Shown: positions 39,278 through 48,072, numbered from the stretch's first letter. The stretch: DNA of 64,000 nucleotides from Yersinia enterocolitica (GCA_002082245.2 NBTC02000002.1:4650001-4714000); one strand, 5' to 3'. The notes: a model not told the origin generated them from the sequence alone. Made by a program: numbers and translations.

Positions 39278-39305
39278 TTAAGTTTACACTTTCATGTGCC
39301 GCTCG
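39278..39305 (+). promoter_or_regulatory. Possible FliA (sigma-28) promoter of the fliB pair
   Basis: TTAAGTTT (39278-39285) matches the sigma-28 -35 consensus TAAAGTTT at seven of eight bases. GCCGCTCG (39298-39305) matches the -10 consensus GCCGATAA at five of eight. The spacer is 12 instead of the usual 11. It lies 32 bases before the first fliB start. The match is suggestive only. Confidence 0.35.
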
Positions 39306-39337
39306 TTATTTAGGTGACTATTGAATGGAAGCGTTAA

Positions 39338-40537
39338 GTGAAAGAGCTATTGATAACTCAGCCTGATTTTATGGAGACATTTAGTTGTGTCGGCACAGCA
39401 TGTCGCGAACACTGCTGCAAAGGCCAAAATGTCACGCTTGATAGAAATCGTTATCAAAAATACATTAAAAGCCCTTACGCAGAAATTAAACGTATTGCCA
39501 TTAACCAGATTTCTGTTACTCAAGCCAGCCTTGCCTCTTGGGCCAATATTCACCCAGATAGTCAGGGGAATTGCCCCTTTCTTGATGAACAACGGTTATG
39601 TCAAATTCACAAACATGCCGGCGCTCATGCACTGAGTCACAGTTGCGCAACTTTCCCCCGCGTTGAACATGTTTATAAAAATCAGAAAATTAAAAGTATG
39701 TCACTCTCTTGCCCTGAAGTAACCCGGCAGGCGTTATTTTCCGATGACGCGCTAACGTTGCGTTTTTCTACTATCAACCAATATGACTATTACAAAGCAC
39801 CGGATATTGTTATTGAAGAGCGGTTGGTTAATCGCGCTTGTGCGGCAATTGCAGCCAGCCAGCAACCGAATATTGAAGAAAATCTTTGGGCGATAAATTG
39901 TTTATTACATAATTATCAAGCCTGGGATGACGTGAGCAAAATTAAAATGGTTGAGATAGACAACCTGCGCACTGAACTTATCGCCACCATGATGGTGGGG
40001 CAAGCAGCCCATGAACTGGCTGCGGCGAAGAGAGAGCCGACTATCGGTGATGAGCGATTAAATTTCTTGGCTGATTTTATTGCACAACTGGCTGATATTC
40101 GGGGGCGAAATACACTGGCGGCTTATGCTCAACCGTTGCTGAGCTACGCCACTAATGACCTGATTGAGCAAAATAATAATAAGCAACAATTAAACAATGC
40201 ATGGCAACAGTATGCATTGCCCTTTTTTACCAAATACCCGTCAGTATGGCGCAATTATTTTCTGTTACGCATTCATCATGACCAATTGGCGATGGGGGAT
40301 GAGCAAGCGGCGGTTACAGTATTTAATCTACAAGCTATAGATTTCTTCTATTTGAAAGCACTCATTTCAGCCTATGCCAGCCAGCATGGGGAGCTAACCG
40401 AAGATGACGTGATTGGTATTATCTATTCTTATCATGCGTGTCGGGAATCCACGGACAGCTCAAGCCAGAAATTTAAACAAGACGTTATGGCTTGGGCGCT
40501 AAAAGAAGATTTTTCATTATTATCGTTGTTGGCGTGA
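39338..40537 (+). CDS. fliB: FliB-type flagellin lysine N-methylase, copy 1
   Basis: FliB methylates lysines of flagellin; the Salmonella enzyme carries an Fe-S cluster and uses S-adenosylmethionine. The 399-residue product begins MKELLITQPDFMETFSCVG and has the CxxxxCxxxCC cluster Cys17, Cys22, Cys26, Cys27. Further conserved cysteines are Cys79 (GNCPFLD), Cys88 (LCQIH), Cys103 (SHSCATFPR) and Cys125 (LSCPEVTR), as expected for the metal-binding N-terminal half. The C-terminal half is helical. The start is GTG with GGAAG six bases upstream. No flagellin gene is in the window. A near-register paralogue follows 75 bases downstream. Confidence 0.85.
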   Translation: MKELLITQPDFMETFSCVGTACREHCCKGQNVTLDRNRYQKYIKSPYAEIKRIAINQISVTQASLASWANIHPDSQGNCPFLDEQRLCQIHKHAGAHALSHSCATFPRVEHVYKNQKIKSMSLSCPEVTRQALFSDDALTLRFSTINQYDYYKAPDIVIEERLVNRACAAIAASQQPNIEENLWAINCLLHNYQAWDDVSKIKMVEIDNLRTELIATMMVGQAAHELAAAKREPTIGDERLNFLADFIAQLADIRGRNTLAAYAQPLLSYATNDLIEQNNNKQQLNNAWQQYALPFFTKYPSVWRNYFLLRIHHDQLAMGDEQAAVTVFNLQAIDFFYLKALISAYASQHGELTEDDVIGIIYSYHACRESTDSSSQKFKQDVMAWALKEDFSLLSLLA

Positions 40538-40612
40538 AATAGTATTTAACTTAGTGGCGGATTGTGTCGTTTGTTATCTGTAAATTATCAGTAACTAATA
40601 GGGATCTATTCA

Positions 40613-41818
40613 GTGAAGGAATTACAGATTATCCAACCTGAATTCGTTAATAATTTCAGTTGTATTGGGTCAGACTGCCGTGACCACTGTTGCAGTGGTT
40701 GGAGTATCAGTCTCGATAAAAACACCTACCGAAAATATAAAAATAGCCAAAACCAAAGTATTAGAAACATAGCAGTTAAGAATATTACAGTTACACGAAC
40801 AAACCCATCCAATTGGGCTAAAATACGCCTTAAAAGCGATGGCAACTGCCCTTATCTTGACGAGTCTCGTCTGTGTGAAGTACATAAACGCTTGGGGAGC
40901 GAGGCGCTTAGTCATACTTGCTCGACATATCCACGCAGTAGCCATAAGTACAAAACAGAACAATTTAATACTTTGACACTTTCCTGCCCAGAGGTTACCC
41001 GGTTGGTATTGTTTAATCCGCATGCATTTACTCTGCATGAGGAAACTGTTCAGCAAAAACAGTATTTCAATGACGAAAAAATAAACACCGAGGGGCAATT
41101 TATTCACTATTACTGTAACCAAATAGTGACTATGCCGAATGATAATTTTGAAGAGAATATTTATGCGGTTCATGTTTTTATGCACTGCTGTAAAAATATC
41201 GATAGCACCGTCGATGACAAATTACAGATGATATTTGAATTATATACCACCATTCGAGCCAAGTTGCAGGCTGGCGATATACGAGAAGAGGTTGCAAAGA
41301 TCACTTTTAATGCTAACGCACGTTGGCATTTCCTAATGATATATCAAAGGAATACGGTTAGCGCTATGGGTACTAGGGGACATAAAACGCTATTTAATTA
41401 TATGGCTTTTCTCATTCATCATTTGATGAATGAAGTAGATGTTAACCAGCTAGAAGAACGTATGGCGATGTTAAGCGCTACCTGGAATGACAGAGTTATG
41501 CCGTTGCTTAACCAACACCCCCATATTCTACGTAATTTTTTTCAGTATAATTTCTACCATAATCAGTTTGCACTTAGTAAAACTGATGATATTGATAAGG
41601 ATTTTCATTCCTACGTTATCGATTTTTTTATTATAAAATCAGTTATCAGTGCATTTGTAATACACAATGGCACGTTGAGTGAAGATGATATCATTAATAT
41701 CGTCTATTCATACAGTATCTTTAAGCTGCACAAGAGTAATGCTCAAAGTATCCTGTTATCTAACATAGATAAAGTCAATGAAAGTGATGATTTTTCTTTA
41801 CTGAATATGTTGAATTGA
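40613..41818 (+). CDS. fliB: FliB-type flagellin lysine N-methylase, copy 2
   Basis: This 401-residue paralogue of the preceding gene keeps every N-terminal cysteine at the same residue number (17, 22, 26, 27, 79, 88, 103, 125) with no gap over the first 130 residues, so the metal site should be intact. The C-terminal halves are much more divergent. The gene is markedly AT-rich (Asn/Lys/Ile-rich protein) compared with its neighbours, which suggests a separate origin or relaxed selection. The start is GTG with AGGGAT upstream. It may share copy 1's promoter. Substrate specificity may differ, which is inference. Confidence 0.8.
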   Translation: MKELQIIQPEFVNNFSCIGSDCRDHCCSGWSISLDKNTYRKYKNSQNQSIRNIAVKNITVTRTNPSNWAKIRLKSDGNCPYLDESRLCEVHKRLGSEALSHTCSTYPRSSHKYKTEQFNTLTLSCPEVTRLVLFNPHAFTLHEETVQQKQYFNDEKINTEGQFIHYYCNQIVTMPNDNFEENIYAVHVFMHCCKNIDSTVDDKLQMIFELYTTIRAKLQAGDIREEVAKITFNANARWHFLMIYQRNTVSAMGTRGHKTLFNYMAFLIHHLMNEVDVNQLEERMAMLSATWNDRVMPLLNQHPHILRNFFQYNFYHNQFALSKTDDIDKDFHSYVIDFFIIKSVISAFVIHNGTLSEDDIINIVYSYSIFKLHKSNAQSILLSNIDKVNESDDFSLLNMLN

Positions 41819-41822
41819 TATT

Positions 41823-41843
41823 GGGGCCAACTGAACTGGCCCC
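41823..41843. terminator. Hairpin between convergent fliB copy 2 and speG
   Basis: The stem GGGGCCA / TGGCCCC with a seven-base loop starts four bases after the fliB copy 2 stop and ends six bases before the speG stop on the other strand. No strong T-run is present. It is a likely bidirectional 3'-end structure. Confidence 0.5.
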
Positions 41844-41849
41844 AGTGGA

Positions 41850-42395
41850 TTAAGCACTCTTTATCGATGGTGTTTTATATTTTGCCAAATATTGTGGTTG
41901 GAAAATGCACATACGAATTACAGTACGGTATTCACCATTGATAAAGAACTCTTGCTTTAATTCACCCTCTATTTCAAAGCCTAATTTTGTATAGATATGG
42001 ATGGCTTTTTGATTTTCTTTATCAACAATCAGATAAAGTTTGTACAAATTCAGTACCGAAAAACCATATTCCATCGCCAGTCTTGCGGCAGCCCCTGCAT
42101 GGCCTTGACCCTGATGAGCCGGGTCGATAATTATCTGAAACTCAGCACGGCGGTGAATATGGTTAATTTCAACTAACTCCACCAGACCGACTTTTGTCCC
42201 CTGGCTTTCAATAATAAAGCGGCGCTCACTCTGGTCATGAATATGTTTATCATACAGATCAGACAGTTCAACAAAGGCCTCGTAAGGCTCTTCAAACCAA
42301 TAGCGCATCACGCTGGCATTGTTATCTAACTGGTGAACAAACGGCAAGTCATCCCGTTCCAGTGGGCGTAACCTGACGCTGTTAGTGGTAGACAT
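41850..42395 (-). CDS. speG: Spermidine N1-acetyltransferase SpeG
   Basis: SpeG acetylates spermidine and spermine with acetyl-CoA to prevent polyamine toxicity. The 181-residue GNAT protein begins [20 protein letters not shown] and has [31 protein letters not shown], the SpeG polyamine-site region. The acetyl-CoA loop is [18 protein letters not shown], and the [25 protein letters not shown] strand-helix follows. Length and sequence agree with E. coli SpeG. It is a single gene, convergent with fliB copy 2. Confidence 0.94.
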   Translation of the reverse strand: MSTTNSVRLRPLERDDLPFVHQLDNNASVMRYWFEEPYEAFVELSDLYDKHIHDQSERRFIIESQGTKVGLVELVEINHIHRRAEFQIIIDPAHQGQGHAGAAARLAMEYGFSVLNLYKLYLIVDKENQKAIHIYTKLGFEIEGELKQEFFINGEYRTVIRMCIFQPQYLAKYKTPSIKSA

Positions 42396-42472
42396 ACATA
42401 TTCCTCATTGGCGACAGCGGTTGCTGCCCTAAAAATTATACTATTAGCACAAGAGGTAAGCACAGGGGAATT

Positions 42473-42506
42473 AAAAAAGGCGCTAACCATTAATGGCCGC
42501 GCCTTT
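42473..42506 (-). terminator. Rho-independent terminator of purMN
   Basis: On the minus strand AAAGGCGC...GCGCCTTT encloses an inner CCATTAATGG palindrome and is followed by a run of six T. It lies 23 bases past the purN stop. Confidence 0.8.
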
Positions 42507-42528
42507 AATCAATATTTATTAACTTGTT

Positions 42529-43167
42529 TTATTCAGCCGCGTAGCCTTGGGCAGGTAGGCGTTCACCATCCAGCCAGGCGGCATTATCACGCATAGCAAG
42601 ACGGCCATCGGTAAACCAACTGACTACCAGCGGATAAATGCTGTGTTCCTGAGTTTGTACTCTTTCGACCACATCCTCTTCGCTATCCTCACTGAAAACC
42701 GGTACTTTGGCTTGCAGAATAACCGGGCCGCCGTCCAGCTCTTCAGTAACGAAATGCACTGAGGTGCCATGCTCCGGATCACCGTTTTCCAGTGCCTGAC
42801 GATGAGTGTGCAGACCGGGGTATTTCGGCAACAGTGACGGATGGATATTTAACATCCGGCCAGCATAGTGCTGAACAAACTCTGCACTGAGAATGCGCAT
42901 ATAACCGGCTAACACCAGTAAGTCAGGCTGATAGTAGTCAATGGCTTGCGCCAATGCCAAATCAAAACTGGCGCGATCCGCATAGGACTTGGCATCCACA
43001 GCATGGTGGGGAATACCCGCCAATTCAGCACGTTCCAACCCATAAGCATCAGGGTTATTACTGAACACGGCACTGATGGTGCCTGAAATACGCCCTTGTT
43101 GTTGGGCGTCGATCAACGCTTGTAGATTACTGCCCTGGCCGGAGACCAAAACCACTATCTTTTTCAT
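42529..43167 (-). CDS. purN: Phosphoribosylglycinamide formyltransferase PurN
   Basis: PurN transfers the formyl group of 10-formyl-tetrahydrofolate to GAR, the third step of purine synthesis. The 212-residue product starts MKKIVVLVSGQGSNLQALIDA and has the catalytic Asn-His-Asp set: LAGYMRILS, NIHPSLLPKYPGLHTH (His) and HFVTEELDGGPVI (Asp). It is the second gene of purMN. An ERIC copy (43168-43345) separates it from purM, and the ERIC terminus supplies the AAGGG ribosome binding site just before the ATG. Confidence 0.96.
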   Translation of the reverse strand: MKKIVVLVSGQGSNLQALIDAQQQGRISGTISAVFSNNPDAYGLERAELAGIPHHAVDAKSYADRASFDLALAQAIDYYQPDLLVLAGYMRILSAEFVQHYAGRMLNIHPSLLPKYPGLHTHRQALENGDPEHGTSVHFVTEELDGGPVILQAKVPVFSEDSEEDVVERVQTQEHSIYPLVVSWFTDGRLAMRDNAAWLDGERLPAQGYAAE

Positions 43168-43345
43168 ATACCCTTCGTACTTGAAGCTGCGGGGTGTTGG
43201 CTGCGCGCATTACTCGGCCCATCCGTGGGCCTCGCCTCGTTGAGGCCGCTGCAAGCAGCGTTGAAATCTGCTCCCGGCAGATTTGTCACCTGAATCACGG
43301 ACTTGAGTCAGCTCATCGGGATTTTGAAGCTGCAGGCTGAGTCAG
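43168..43345. repeat. Long-form ERIC element between purM and purN
   Basis: It starts ATACCCTTCGTACTTGAAGCTGC, directly against the purN start codon. It carries the roughly 70-bp hairpin insert (GGCCTCGCCTCGTTGAGGCC, GCTGCAAGCAGC, AAATCTGC...GCAGATTT) and the core CACCTGAATCACGGAC...AGTCAGCTCATCGGG. It lies inside an operon, so it is transcribed with purMN. Confidence 0.88.
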
Positions 43346-43350
43346 CAATG

Positions 43351-44394
43351 TTATGGATTGATGATGACTTGATCTGCACCGTCAGTCGCCGCCGCAATCA
43401 CACCGATTTTCCAGGCTTTCTCACCGGATGCGGTCAGTAACTCAACGGCAATATCAGCCAGTTCTGCCGGGAGCGCAACAACCATGCCGACACCACAGTT
43501 AAAGGTACGATACATTTCGTGGCGGCTGACATTGCCGGCTTGCTGCAACCAACTAAATACCGCAGGCCACTGCCAGCTAGCTTCGTCGATAACCGCTTGA
43601 GTCCCTGCGGGTAATACCCGTGGGATGTTTTCCCAGAAGCCGCCGCCAGTCAGATGAGCAATAGCATGAATATCAAGCTGCTCAATCAGGCTGAGAATGG
43701 ATTTAACGTAGATTTTGGTCGGTTCCAGCAAATGGTCAGCCAGCGATTTACCATCCAACTGAGTTTGCTCAGGATTGGTGTTGCTGACTTCCAGAATTTT
43801 GCGTACCAGTGAATAACCATTGGAATGCGGGCCGCTGGCACCTAAGGCAACCAACGCATCACCCGGTGTCACTTTGCTGCCATCAATGATTTCAGACTTT
43901 TCAACTACACCAACGCAGAAACCGGCAACGTCATAATCTTCACCGTGGTACATCCCCGGCATTTCTGCGGTTTCGCCGCCAACCAGTGCACAACCTGATT
44001 GTTTACACCCTTCGGCGATACCGGTAATCACACTGGCGGCAGTATCCACATCCAGTTTACCGGTGGCAAAGTAGTCAAGGAAGAACAGCGGTTCAGCACC
44101 CTGAACCACCAGGTCATTGACACACATGGCCACTAAATCGATACCAATGGTATCGTGGCGTTTCAGGTCCATCGCCAGGCGCAGCTTAGTGCCTACGCCG
44201 TCGGTGCCTGAGACTAAAATAGGTTCACGGTATTTTTGTGGCAAAGCACACAGGGCACCGAACCCGCCCAATCCACCCATCACTTCTGGGCGACGAGTTT
44301 GTTTAACCACACCTTTTATGCGATCAACAAGGTCATTACCGGCATCGATATCTACGCCTGCGTCTTTATAGCTGAGAGAGGTTTTGTTGGTCAC
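43351..44394 (-). CDS. purM: Phosphoribosylformylglycinamidine cyclo-ligase PurM
   Basis: PurM closes the imidazole ring to make AIR, the fifth step of purine synthesis, using ATP. The 347-residue product starts with [18 protein letters not shown] and has the AIR-synthase motifs [21 protein letters not shown] and [12 protein letters not shown]. The C-terminal domain has [15 protein letters not shown] and [12 protein letters not shown]. It is transcribed divergently from upp. The leader contains an ERIC element, with a PurR operator on its far side. Confidence 0.96.
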   Translation of the reverse strand: MTNKTSLSYKDAGVDIDAGNDLVDRIKGVVKQTRRPEVMGGLGGFGALCALPQKYREPILVSGTDGVGTKLRLAMDLKRHDTIGIDLVAMCVNDLVVQGAEPLFFLDYFATGKLDVDTAASVITGIAEGCKQSGCALVGGETAEMPGMYHGEDYDVAGFCVGVVEKSEIIDGSKVTPGDALVALGASGPHSNGYSLVRKILEVSNTNPEQTQLDGKSLADHLLEPTKIYVKSILSLIEQLDIHAIAHLTGGGFWENIPRVLPAGTQAVIDEASWQWPAVFSWLQQAGNVSRHEMYRTFNCGVGMVVALPAELADIAVELLTASGEKAWKIGVIAAATDGADQVIINP

Positions 44395-44429
44395 AGCGAG
44401 GTCCCCACGGCGGTTGGCTGTTTGAGCTT

Positions 44430-44555
44430 ATATCCTTCATACTTGAAGCCGCAAGAGGGCTCGCTGCACGAACTTATCCAAATCACTGACTTAGTCAGCT
44501 CATCGCAGTTCGCTTGCTGGCAGCCTACCTGCAACGCCAATTACTTTGGCTATAG
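44430..44555. repeat. ERIC element in the purM leader (short form)
   Basis: TATATCCTTCATACTTGAAGCC is the left end, the core CCAAATCACTGACTTAGTCAGCTCATCG lies in the middle, and the right arm CCTGCAACGCCAATTACTTTGGCTATAGG closes it. It lies between the purM start and the PurR-controlled promoter, so it is part of the purMN 5' untranslated leader. Confidence 0.85.
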
Positions 44556-44570
44556 GAAGAAAACGCGACA

Positions 44571-44599
44571 ATTCTAACAGCGCAGGCAAACGTTTGCGA
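44571..44599 (-). promoter_or_regulatory. PurR operator and promoter of purMN
   Basis: The palindrome GCAAACGTTTGC (44586-44597), extended on the minus strand to CGCAAACGTTTGCC, matches the PurR consensus ACGCAAACGTTTTCNT. It lies just upstream of a minus-strand -10-like TAGAAT (44571-44576), so bound repressor would block the purMN promoter. PurR control of purMN is established in E. coli. Confidence 0.85.
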
Positions 44600-44702
44600 G
44601 TAGCTTATGATATCACGCTGATTTTTAGCTTTCTTGACTTAAGATTGATTTTCTATTGATCTGAATCAGGCTATTCATTGTGGCGTTCAAAAAAAAAGGC
44701 GG

Positions 44703-44708
44703 TATAAT
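44703..44708 (+). promoter_or_regulatory. -10 element of the upp promoter
   Basis: A perfect TATAAT lies 46 bases before the upp start, preceded by an A-tract. I see no clear TTGACA-like -35 (TTGTGG at 44678 is too far, with a 19-base spacer). Confidence 0.6.
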
Positions 44709-44753
44709 CTCGCGATTTTTTTGGCCGTCAACCGCCTAACCAGGAGAAAAATA

Positions 44754-45380
44754 ATGAAGATCGTTGAGGTGAAACACCCGCTAGTAAAACATAAACTTGG
44801 TTTGATGCGTGAGAATGATATCAGCACGAAGCGTTTTCGCGAGTTAGCGTCTGAAGTAGGGAGTTTGCTGACTTACGTGGCAACCGCCGATCTGGAAACT
44901 GAGAAAGTCACCATTGAGGGTTGGAACGGGCCGGTAGAGATTGAACAGATTAAAGGTAAGAAAATTACGGTGGTGCCGATCCTACGTGCTGGTTTAGGCA
45001 TGATGGAAGGGGTGTTGGAAAATATACCGAGTGCCCGCATTAGCGTGGTGGGTGTCTATCGTGATGAAGAGACACTAAAACCGGTACCGTATTTCCAGAA
45101 ACTGGTTGCTGATATCAACGAACGTATGGCGTTGGTTGTTGACCCTATGCTGGCAACCGGTGGTTCGATGATTGCGACTATCGATTTGCTGAAGAAAGCC
45201 GGCTGCCAGAGCATTAAAGTGTTGGTATTGGTTGCCGCACCGGAGGGTATCAAAGCGCTAGAAGAAGCGCACCCAGACGTAGAGCTGTATACCGCCGCCA
45301 TCGATCAGTGCCTGAACGAACACGGTTATATCATTCCAGGTTTGGGTGATGCCGGGGATAAGATTTTCGGAACCAAATAA
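44754..45380 (+). CDS. upp: Uracil phosphoribosyltransferase Upp
   Basis: Upp converts uracil and PRPP to UMP in pyrimidine salvage. The 208-residue product starts [20 protein letters not shown]. It has the PRPP-binding loop [21 protein letters not shown] near residue 130 and the C-terminal uracil site [18 protein letters not shown]. The ATG at 44754 has AGGAG eight bases upstream; upstream in-frame codons are not conserved. It forms an operon with uraA, with a hairpin between them. Confidence 0.97.
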   Translation: MKIVEVKHPLVKHKLGLMRENDISTKRFRELASEVGSLLTYVATADLETEKVTIEGWNGPVEIEQIKGKKITVVPILRAGLGMMEGVLENIPSARISVVGVYRDEETLKPVPYFQKLVADINERMALVVDPMLATGGSMIATIDLLKKAGCQSIKVLVLVAAPEGIKALEEAHPDVELYTAAIDQCLNEHGYIIPGLGDAGDKIFGTK

Positions 45381-45388
45381 CTGATGAT

Positions 45389-45415
45389 AGCCGACTCGAT
45401 AGTCGGCTTTTTTTT
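45389..45415 (+). terminator. Terminator-like hairpin between upp and uraA
   Basis: The stem AGCCGACT / AGTCGGCT with a CGAT loop is followed by eight T, a textbook intrinsic terminator nine bases past the upp stop. Because uraA has no clear promoter of its own in the 52 bases that follow, partial readthrough probably sets the upp:uraA ratio. Confidence 0.85.
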
Positions 45416-45467
45416 GAATAACTTTTAGCATAATCATTTTTAAACACACCATTAAGAGGATAGAGAA

Positions 45468-46754
45468 ATGAGCCGTCGCACCATTGGTGTCAGCGAGCGT
45501 CCACCGCTGCTCCAGACGATCCCCCTGAGTTTTCAACATTTGTTCGCCATGTTTGGTGCCACCGTTTTAGTTCCTATTCTATTTAAAATTAACCCGGCCA
45601 CGGTGCTGCTGTTCAACGGTATCGGAACCTTGCTCTATCTGTTTATTTGTAAGGGAAAAATCCCGGCTTACCTCGGCTCAAGTTTTGCGTTTATCTCACC
45701 GGTACTGCTGCTATTGCCCTTGGGATACGAAGTTGCCTTGGGTGGTTTTATCATGTGCGGCGTGCTGTTTTGTCTGGTGGCGCTGATTGTGAAAAAAGCC
45801 GGAACGGGTTGGCTGAATGTGCTGTTCCCGCCCGCGGCGATGGGGGCGATTGTTGCCGTTATCGGCCTTGAGTTAGCTGGCGTTGCTGCGGGTATGGCCG
45901 GATTATTGCCCTCCCAAGGTGTGACAGTAGATTCAACCACTATTATCATTTCAATGGTGACGTTAGGGGTAACCATTCTGGGATCGGTGCTGTTCCGTGG
46001 CTTCTTCGCCATTATCCCTATCTTGATCGGTGTGTTGGTCGGTTATGCTTTGTCATTCGTGATGGGGGTGGTTGATTTAACCCCGATTAGTCAGGCCCAT
46101 TGGTTTGCCTTACCGACGTTTTATACCCCACGTTTTGAATGGTTCGCTATTTTAACCATCTTGCCTGCGGCGCTGGTGGTTATTGCCGAGCATATTGGGC
46201 ACTTAGTGGTCACGGCGAATATTGTGAAAAAGGATTTGATTCGTGACCCTGGTCTGCATCGCTCGATGTTTGCCAACGGTATTTCGACGGTGATTTCCGG
46301 CTTCTTTGGCTCAACCCCCAATACCACGTATGGTGAGAATATCGGTGTTATGGCGATCACTCGTGTTTACAGTACTTGGGTGATAGGTGGCGCGGCGATT
46401 CTGGCGATCATGCTGTCTTGTATCGGTAAATTGGCTGCTGCCATTCAAGCGGTGCCAGTACCGGTGATGGGCGGTGTTTCACTACTGCTGTACGGTGTTA
46501 TTGCCGCATCAGGTATCCGCGTGCTGATCGAGTCAAAAGTTGACTATAACAAAGCACAAAACCTGATCTTAACCTCCGTTATCCTGATCATCGGGGTGAG
46601 TGGCGCGAAAGTGAACATCGGCGCAACAGAACTGAAAGGCATGGCTTTAGCAACGGTTGTGGGGATTGGCTTGAGCTTGCTGTTTAAAGTGATCAGTCTG
46701 ATTCGCCCTGAAGAAGAGATTATTGACGCCCAGGAAGACGAGTCCACACGTTAA
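45468..46754 (+). CDS. uraA: Uracil:proton symporter UraA
   Basis: UraA imports uracil across the inner membrane. The 428-residue NCS2/NAT-family protein has about 14 membrane segments. Its substrate-site sequences include FAFISPVLLLLP, VVIAEHIGHLVVT (Glu and His), GSTPNTTYGENIGVMAITRVYS and VPVPVMGGVSLLLYGVIAASG. The C-terminus is acidic. The start MSRRTIGVSERPPLLQTIPLSFQHLFAMFGATVLVP matches E. coli, and GAGG precedes it. It is the second gene after upp and has its own terminator. Confidence 0.96.
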   Translation: MSRRTIGVSERPPLLQTIPLSFQHLFAMFGATVLVPILFKINPATVLLFNGIGTLLYLFICKGKIPAYLGSSFAFISPVLLLLPLGYEVALGGFIMCGVLFCLVALIVKKAGTGWLNVLFPPAAMGAIVAVIGLELAGVAAGMAGLLPSQGVTVDSTTIIISMVTLGVTILGSVLFRGFFAIIPILIGVLVGYALSFVMGVVDLTPISQAHWFALPTFYTPRFEWFAILTILPAALVVIAEHIGHLVVTANIVKKDLIRDPGLHRSMFANGISTVISGFFGSTPNTTYGENIGVMAITRVYSTWVIGGAAILAIMLSCIGKLAAAIQAVPVPVMGGVSLLLYGVIAASGIRVLIESKVDYNKAQNLILTSVILIIGVSGAKVNIGATELKGMALATVVGIGLSLLFKVISLIRPEEEIIDAQEDESTR

Positions 46755-46778
46755 TATCGGTGCAATAAAAAGTGATAT

Positions 46779-46814
46779 CTGGCCGGGCAGTTATTGTGGG
46801 TTCGGCCAGTTTTT
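46779..46814 (+). terminator. Rho-independent terminator of uraA
   Basis: The stem CTGGCCG / CGGCCAG with a 17-base loop is followed by TTTTT, 25 bases past the uraA stop. Confidence 0.75.
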
Positions 46815-46900
46815 CGCTTCAGATCAGGTTTTTATGCTGTTGTTAATTTTTGTGGTAAGCTTGCCACGTTTTCCCGCCCGTTTTGTTGGTTGAGGTGCTT

Positions 46901-47602
46901 CTGAATACGCCGGCACAGCTTTCACTGCCACTCTATCTTCCCGATGATGAAACTTTTGCCAGTTTTTATCCGGGGGAGAACCCGTCCCTGTTAGCGGCGA
47001 TCCAGTCCACTGTTCATCAGTCCCACGGCAGTTATATCTATTTTTGGTCGCGCGAAGGCGGTGGCCGGAGCCATCTATTACATGCAGCTTGTGCGGAGTT
47101 ATCGCAAAAAGGCGAGGCGGTAGGCTATGTCCCGCTCGATAAACGTGCCTATTTTGTACCCGAAGTATTAGATGGTATGGAGCAGTTGGCGCTGGTTTGT
47201 ATTGATAACATTGAGTGTATCGCGGGCGATGAGCAGTGGGAAATGGCGATCTTTAATCTCTATAACCGCATTGTTGAAACCGGCCGTACCCGTTTATTGA
47301 TTACCGGTGATCGCCCACCACGGCAATTAAATCTCGGTTTGCCTGATTTAGCTTCACGCTTGGATTGGGGGCAGATCTATAAATTGCAGCCGTTGTCGGA
47401 TGATGAAAAATTGCAGGCTTTACAGTTACGTGCCAAATTGCGTGGTTTTGAATTACCCGAAGACGTCGGCCGTTTCTTGCTAAAACGGTTGGATCGGGAA
47501 ATGCGCACACTGTTTATGACCCTGGATCAACTTGATCGGGCCTCTATCACCGCCCAGCGTAAGCTCACCATTCCTTTTGTAAAAGAAACTCTTAGCCTTT
47601 AA
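46901..47602 (+). CDS. hda: Hda, DnaA-inactivating ATPase homologue, probable CTG start
   Basis: Hda acts with the DNA-loaded beta clamp to trigger DnaA-ATP hydrolysis and prevent over-initiation of replication. The 233-residue product has the N-terminal clamp-binding motif QLSLPLYLP. An AAA+ domain follows, with modified Walker [12 protein letters not shown], Walker [13 protein letters not shown], sensor 1 [14 protein letters not shown] and the Box VII region [11 protein letters not shown]. The family start (M)[10 protein letters not shown] coincides here with CTG at 46901, five bases after GAGG. No ATG or GTG is nearby in a good position; a TTG at 46883 would add six residues without a ribosome binding site. 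I recall that E. coli hda is also reported to start at CUG. Confidence 0.93.
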   Translation: MNTPAQLSLPLYLPDDETFASFYPGENPSLLAAIQSTVHQSHGSYIYFWSREGGGRSHLLHAACAELSQKGEAVGYVPLDKRAYFVPEVLDGMEQLALVCIDNIECIAGDEQWEMAIFNLYNRIVETGRTRLLITGDRPPRQLNLGLPDLASRLDWGQIYKLQPLSDDEKLQALQLRAKLRGFELPEDVGRFLLKRLDREMRTLFMTLDQLDRASITAQRKLTIPFVKETLSL

Positions 47603-47624
47603 TCCCCTTCCTTTGGCAAGTGGT

Positions 47625-47690
47625 AGGGGGCGCTGCGTTGGTGACTCGGTCCTTCCATCGGCCTCGCTTCGATACGCAGCGTTCAATCAT
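47625..47690. repeat. Fragment resembling the insert of long ERIC elements
   Basis: GCTGCGTTGGTGACTCGG, CATCGGCCTCGC and GCAGCGTTCAA follow the order seen in the hairpin insert of the long ERIC copies. Neither ERIC terminus nor the core palindrome is present. It is a decayed fragment in the gap between convergent hda and yfgD. Confidence 0.45.
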
Positions 47691-47704
47691 GGGTTGCAAT
47701 CAAG

Positions 47705-48061
47705 TTACGGTAAAATCTCAAGCACCTGCTCAGGCGGGCGGCCGATACGTGCCTGGCCGTTATAAACCACAATTGGGCGCTCGATAAGTTTTGGATTATC
47801 GCTCATCGCTTGCAGTAACTGATCCTGAGTCAGTGTCTCATCTGCCAAATTCAGTGTTCGGTAGAGATCTTCTTTGGTGCGCATAAGCTGCCGCGCGTCA
47901 TGAAAGCCGAGTTGTTGCAGTAACGCTTTTAACCCCGCCACAGACGGTGGATTGTCTAAATATAATATGACCTGTGGCTGAATCCCCTGCTGTTCAACCA
48001 GCGCGAGGGTTTCCCGGCTTTTAGAGCAGCGTGGATTATGATAAAACGTGACATCTTTCAT
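47705..48061 (-). CDS. yfgD: ArsC-family protein YfgD (arsenate reductase-like)
   Basis: The 118-residue thioredoxin-fold ArsC protein has the catalytic Cys12 in HNPRCSKSRETLALV and the conserved NPKLIERPIVV loop that carries the arsenate-binding Arg. No ars operon genes are nearby, so the role may be general redox or unknown rather than arsenic resistance. It is encoded 11 bases downstream of bepA, as in E. coli (yfgC-yfgD). Confidence 0.9.
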   Translation of the reverse strand: MKDVTFYHNPRCSKSRETLALVEQQGIQPQVILYLDNPPSVAGLKALLQQLGFHDARQLMRTKEDLYRTLNLADETLTQDQLLQAMSDNPKLIERPIVVYNGQARIGRPPEQVLEILP

Positions 48062-48072
48062 GATAAATTTCC

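Noticed and set aside
40670..41185. 171-codon minus-strand open frame inside fliB copy 2
   Set aside because: Lies wholly antisense to a gene with conserved cysteine motifs; no ribosome binding site or homology recognised.
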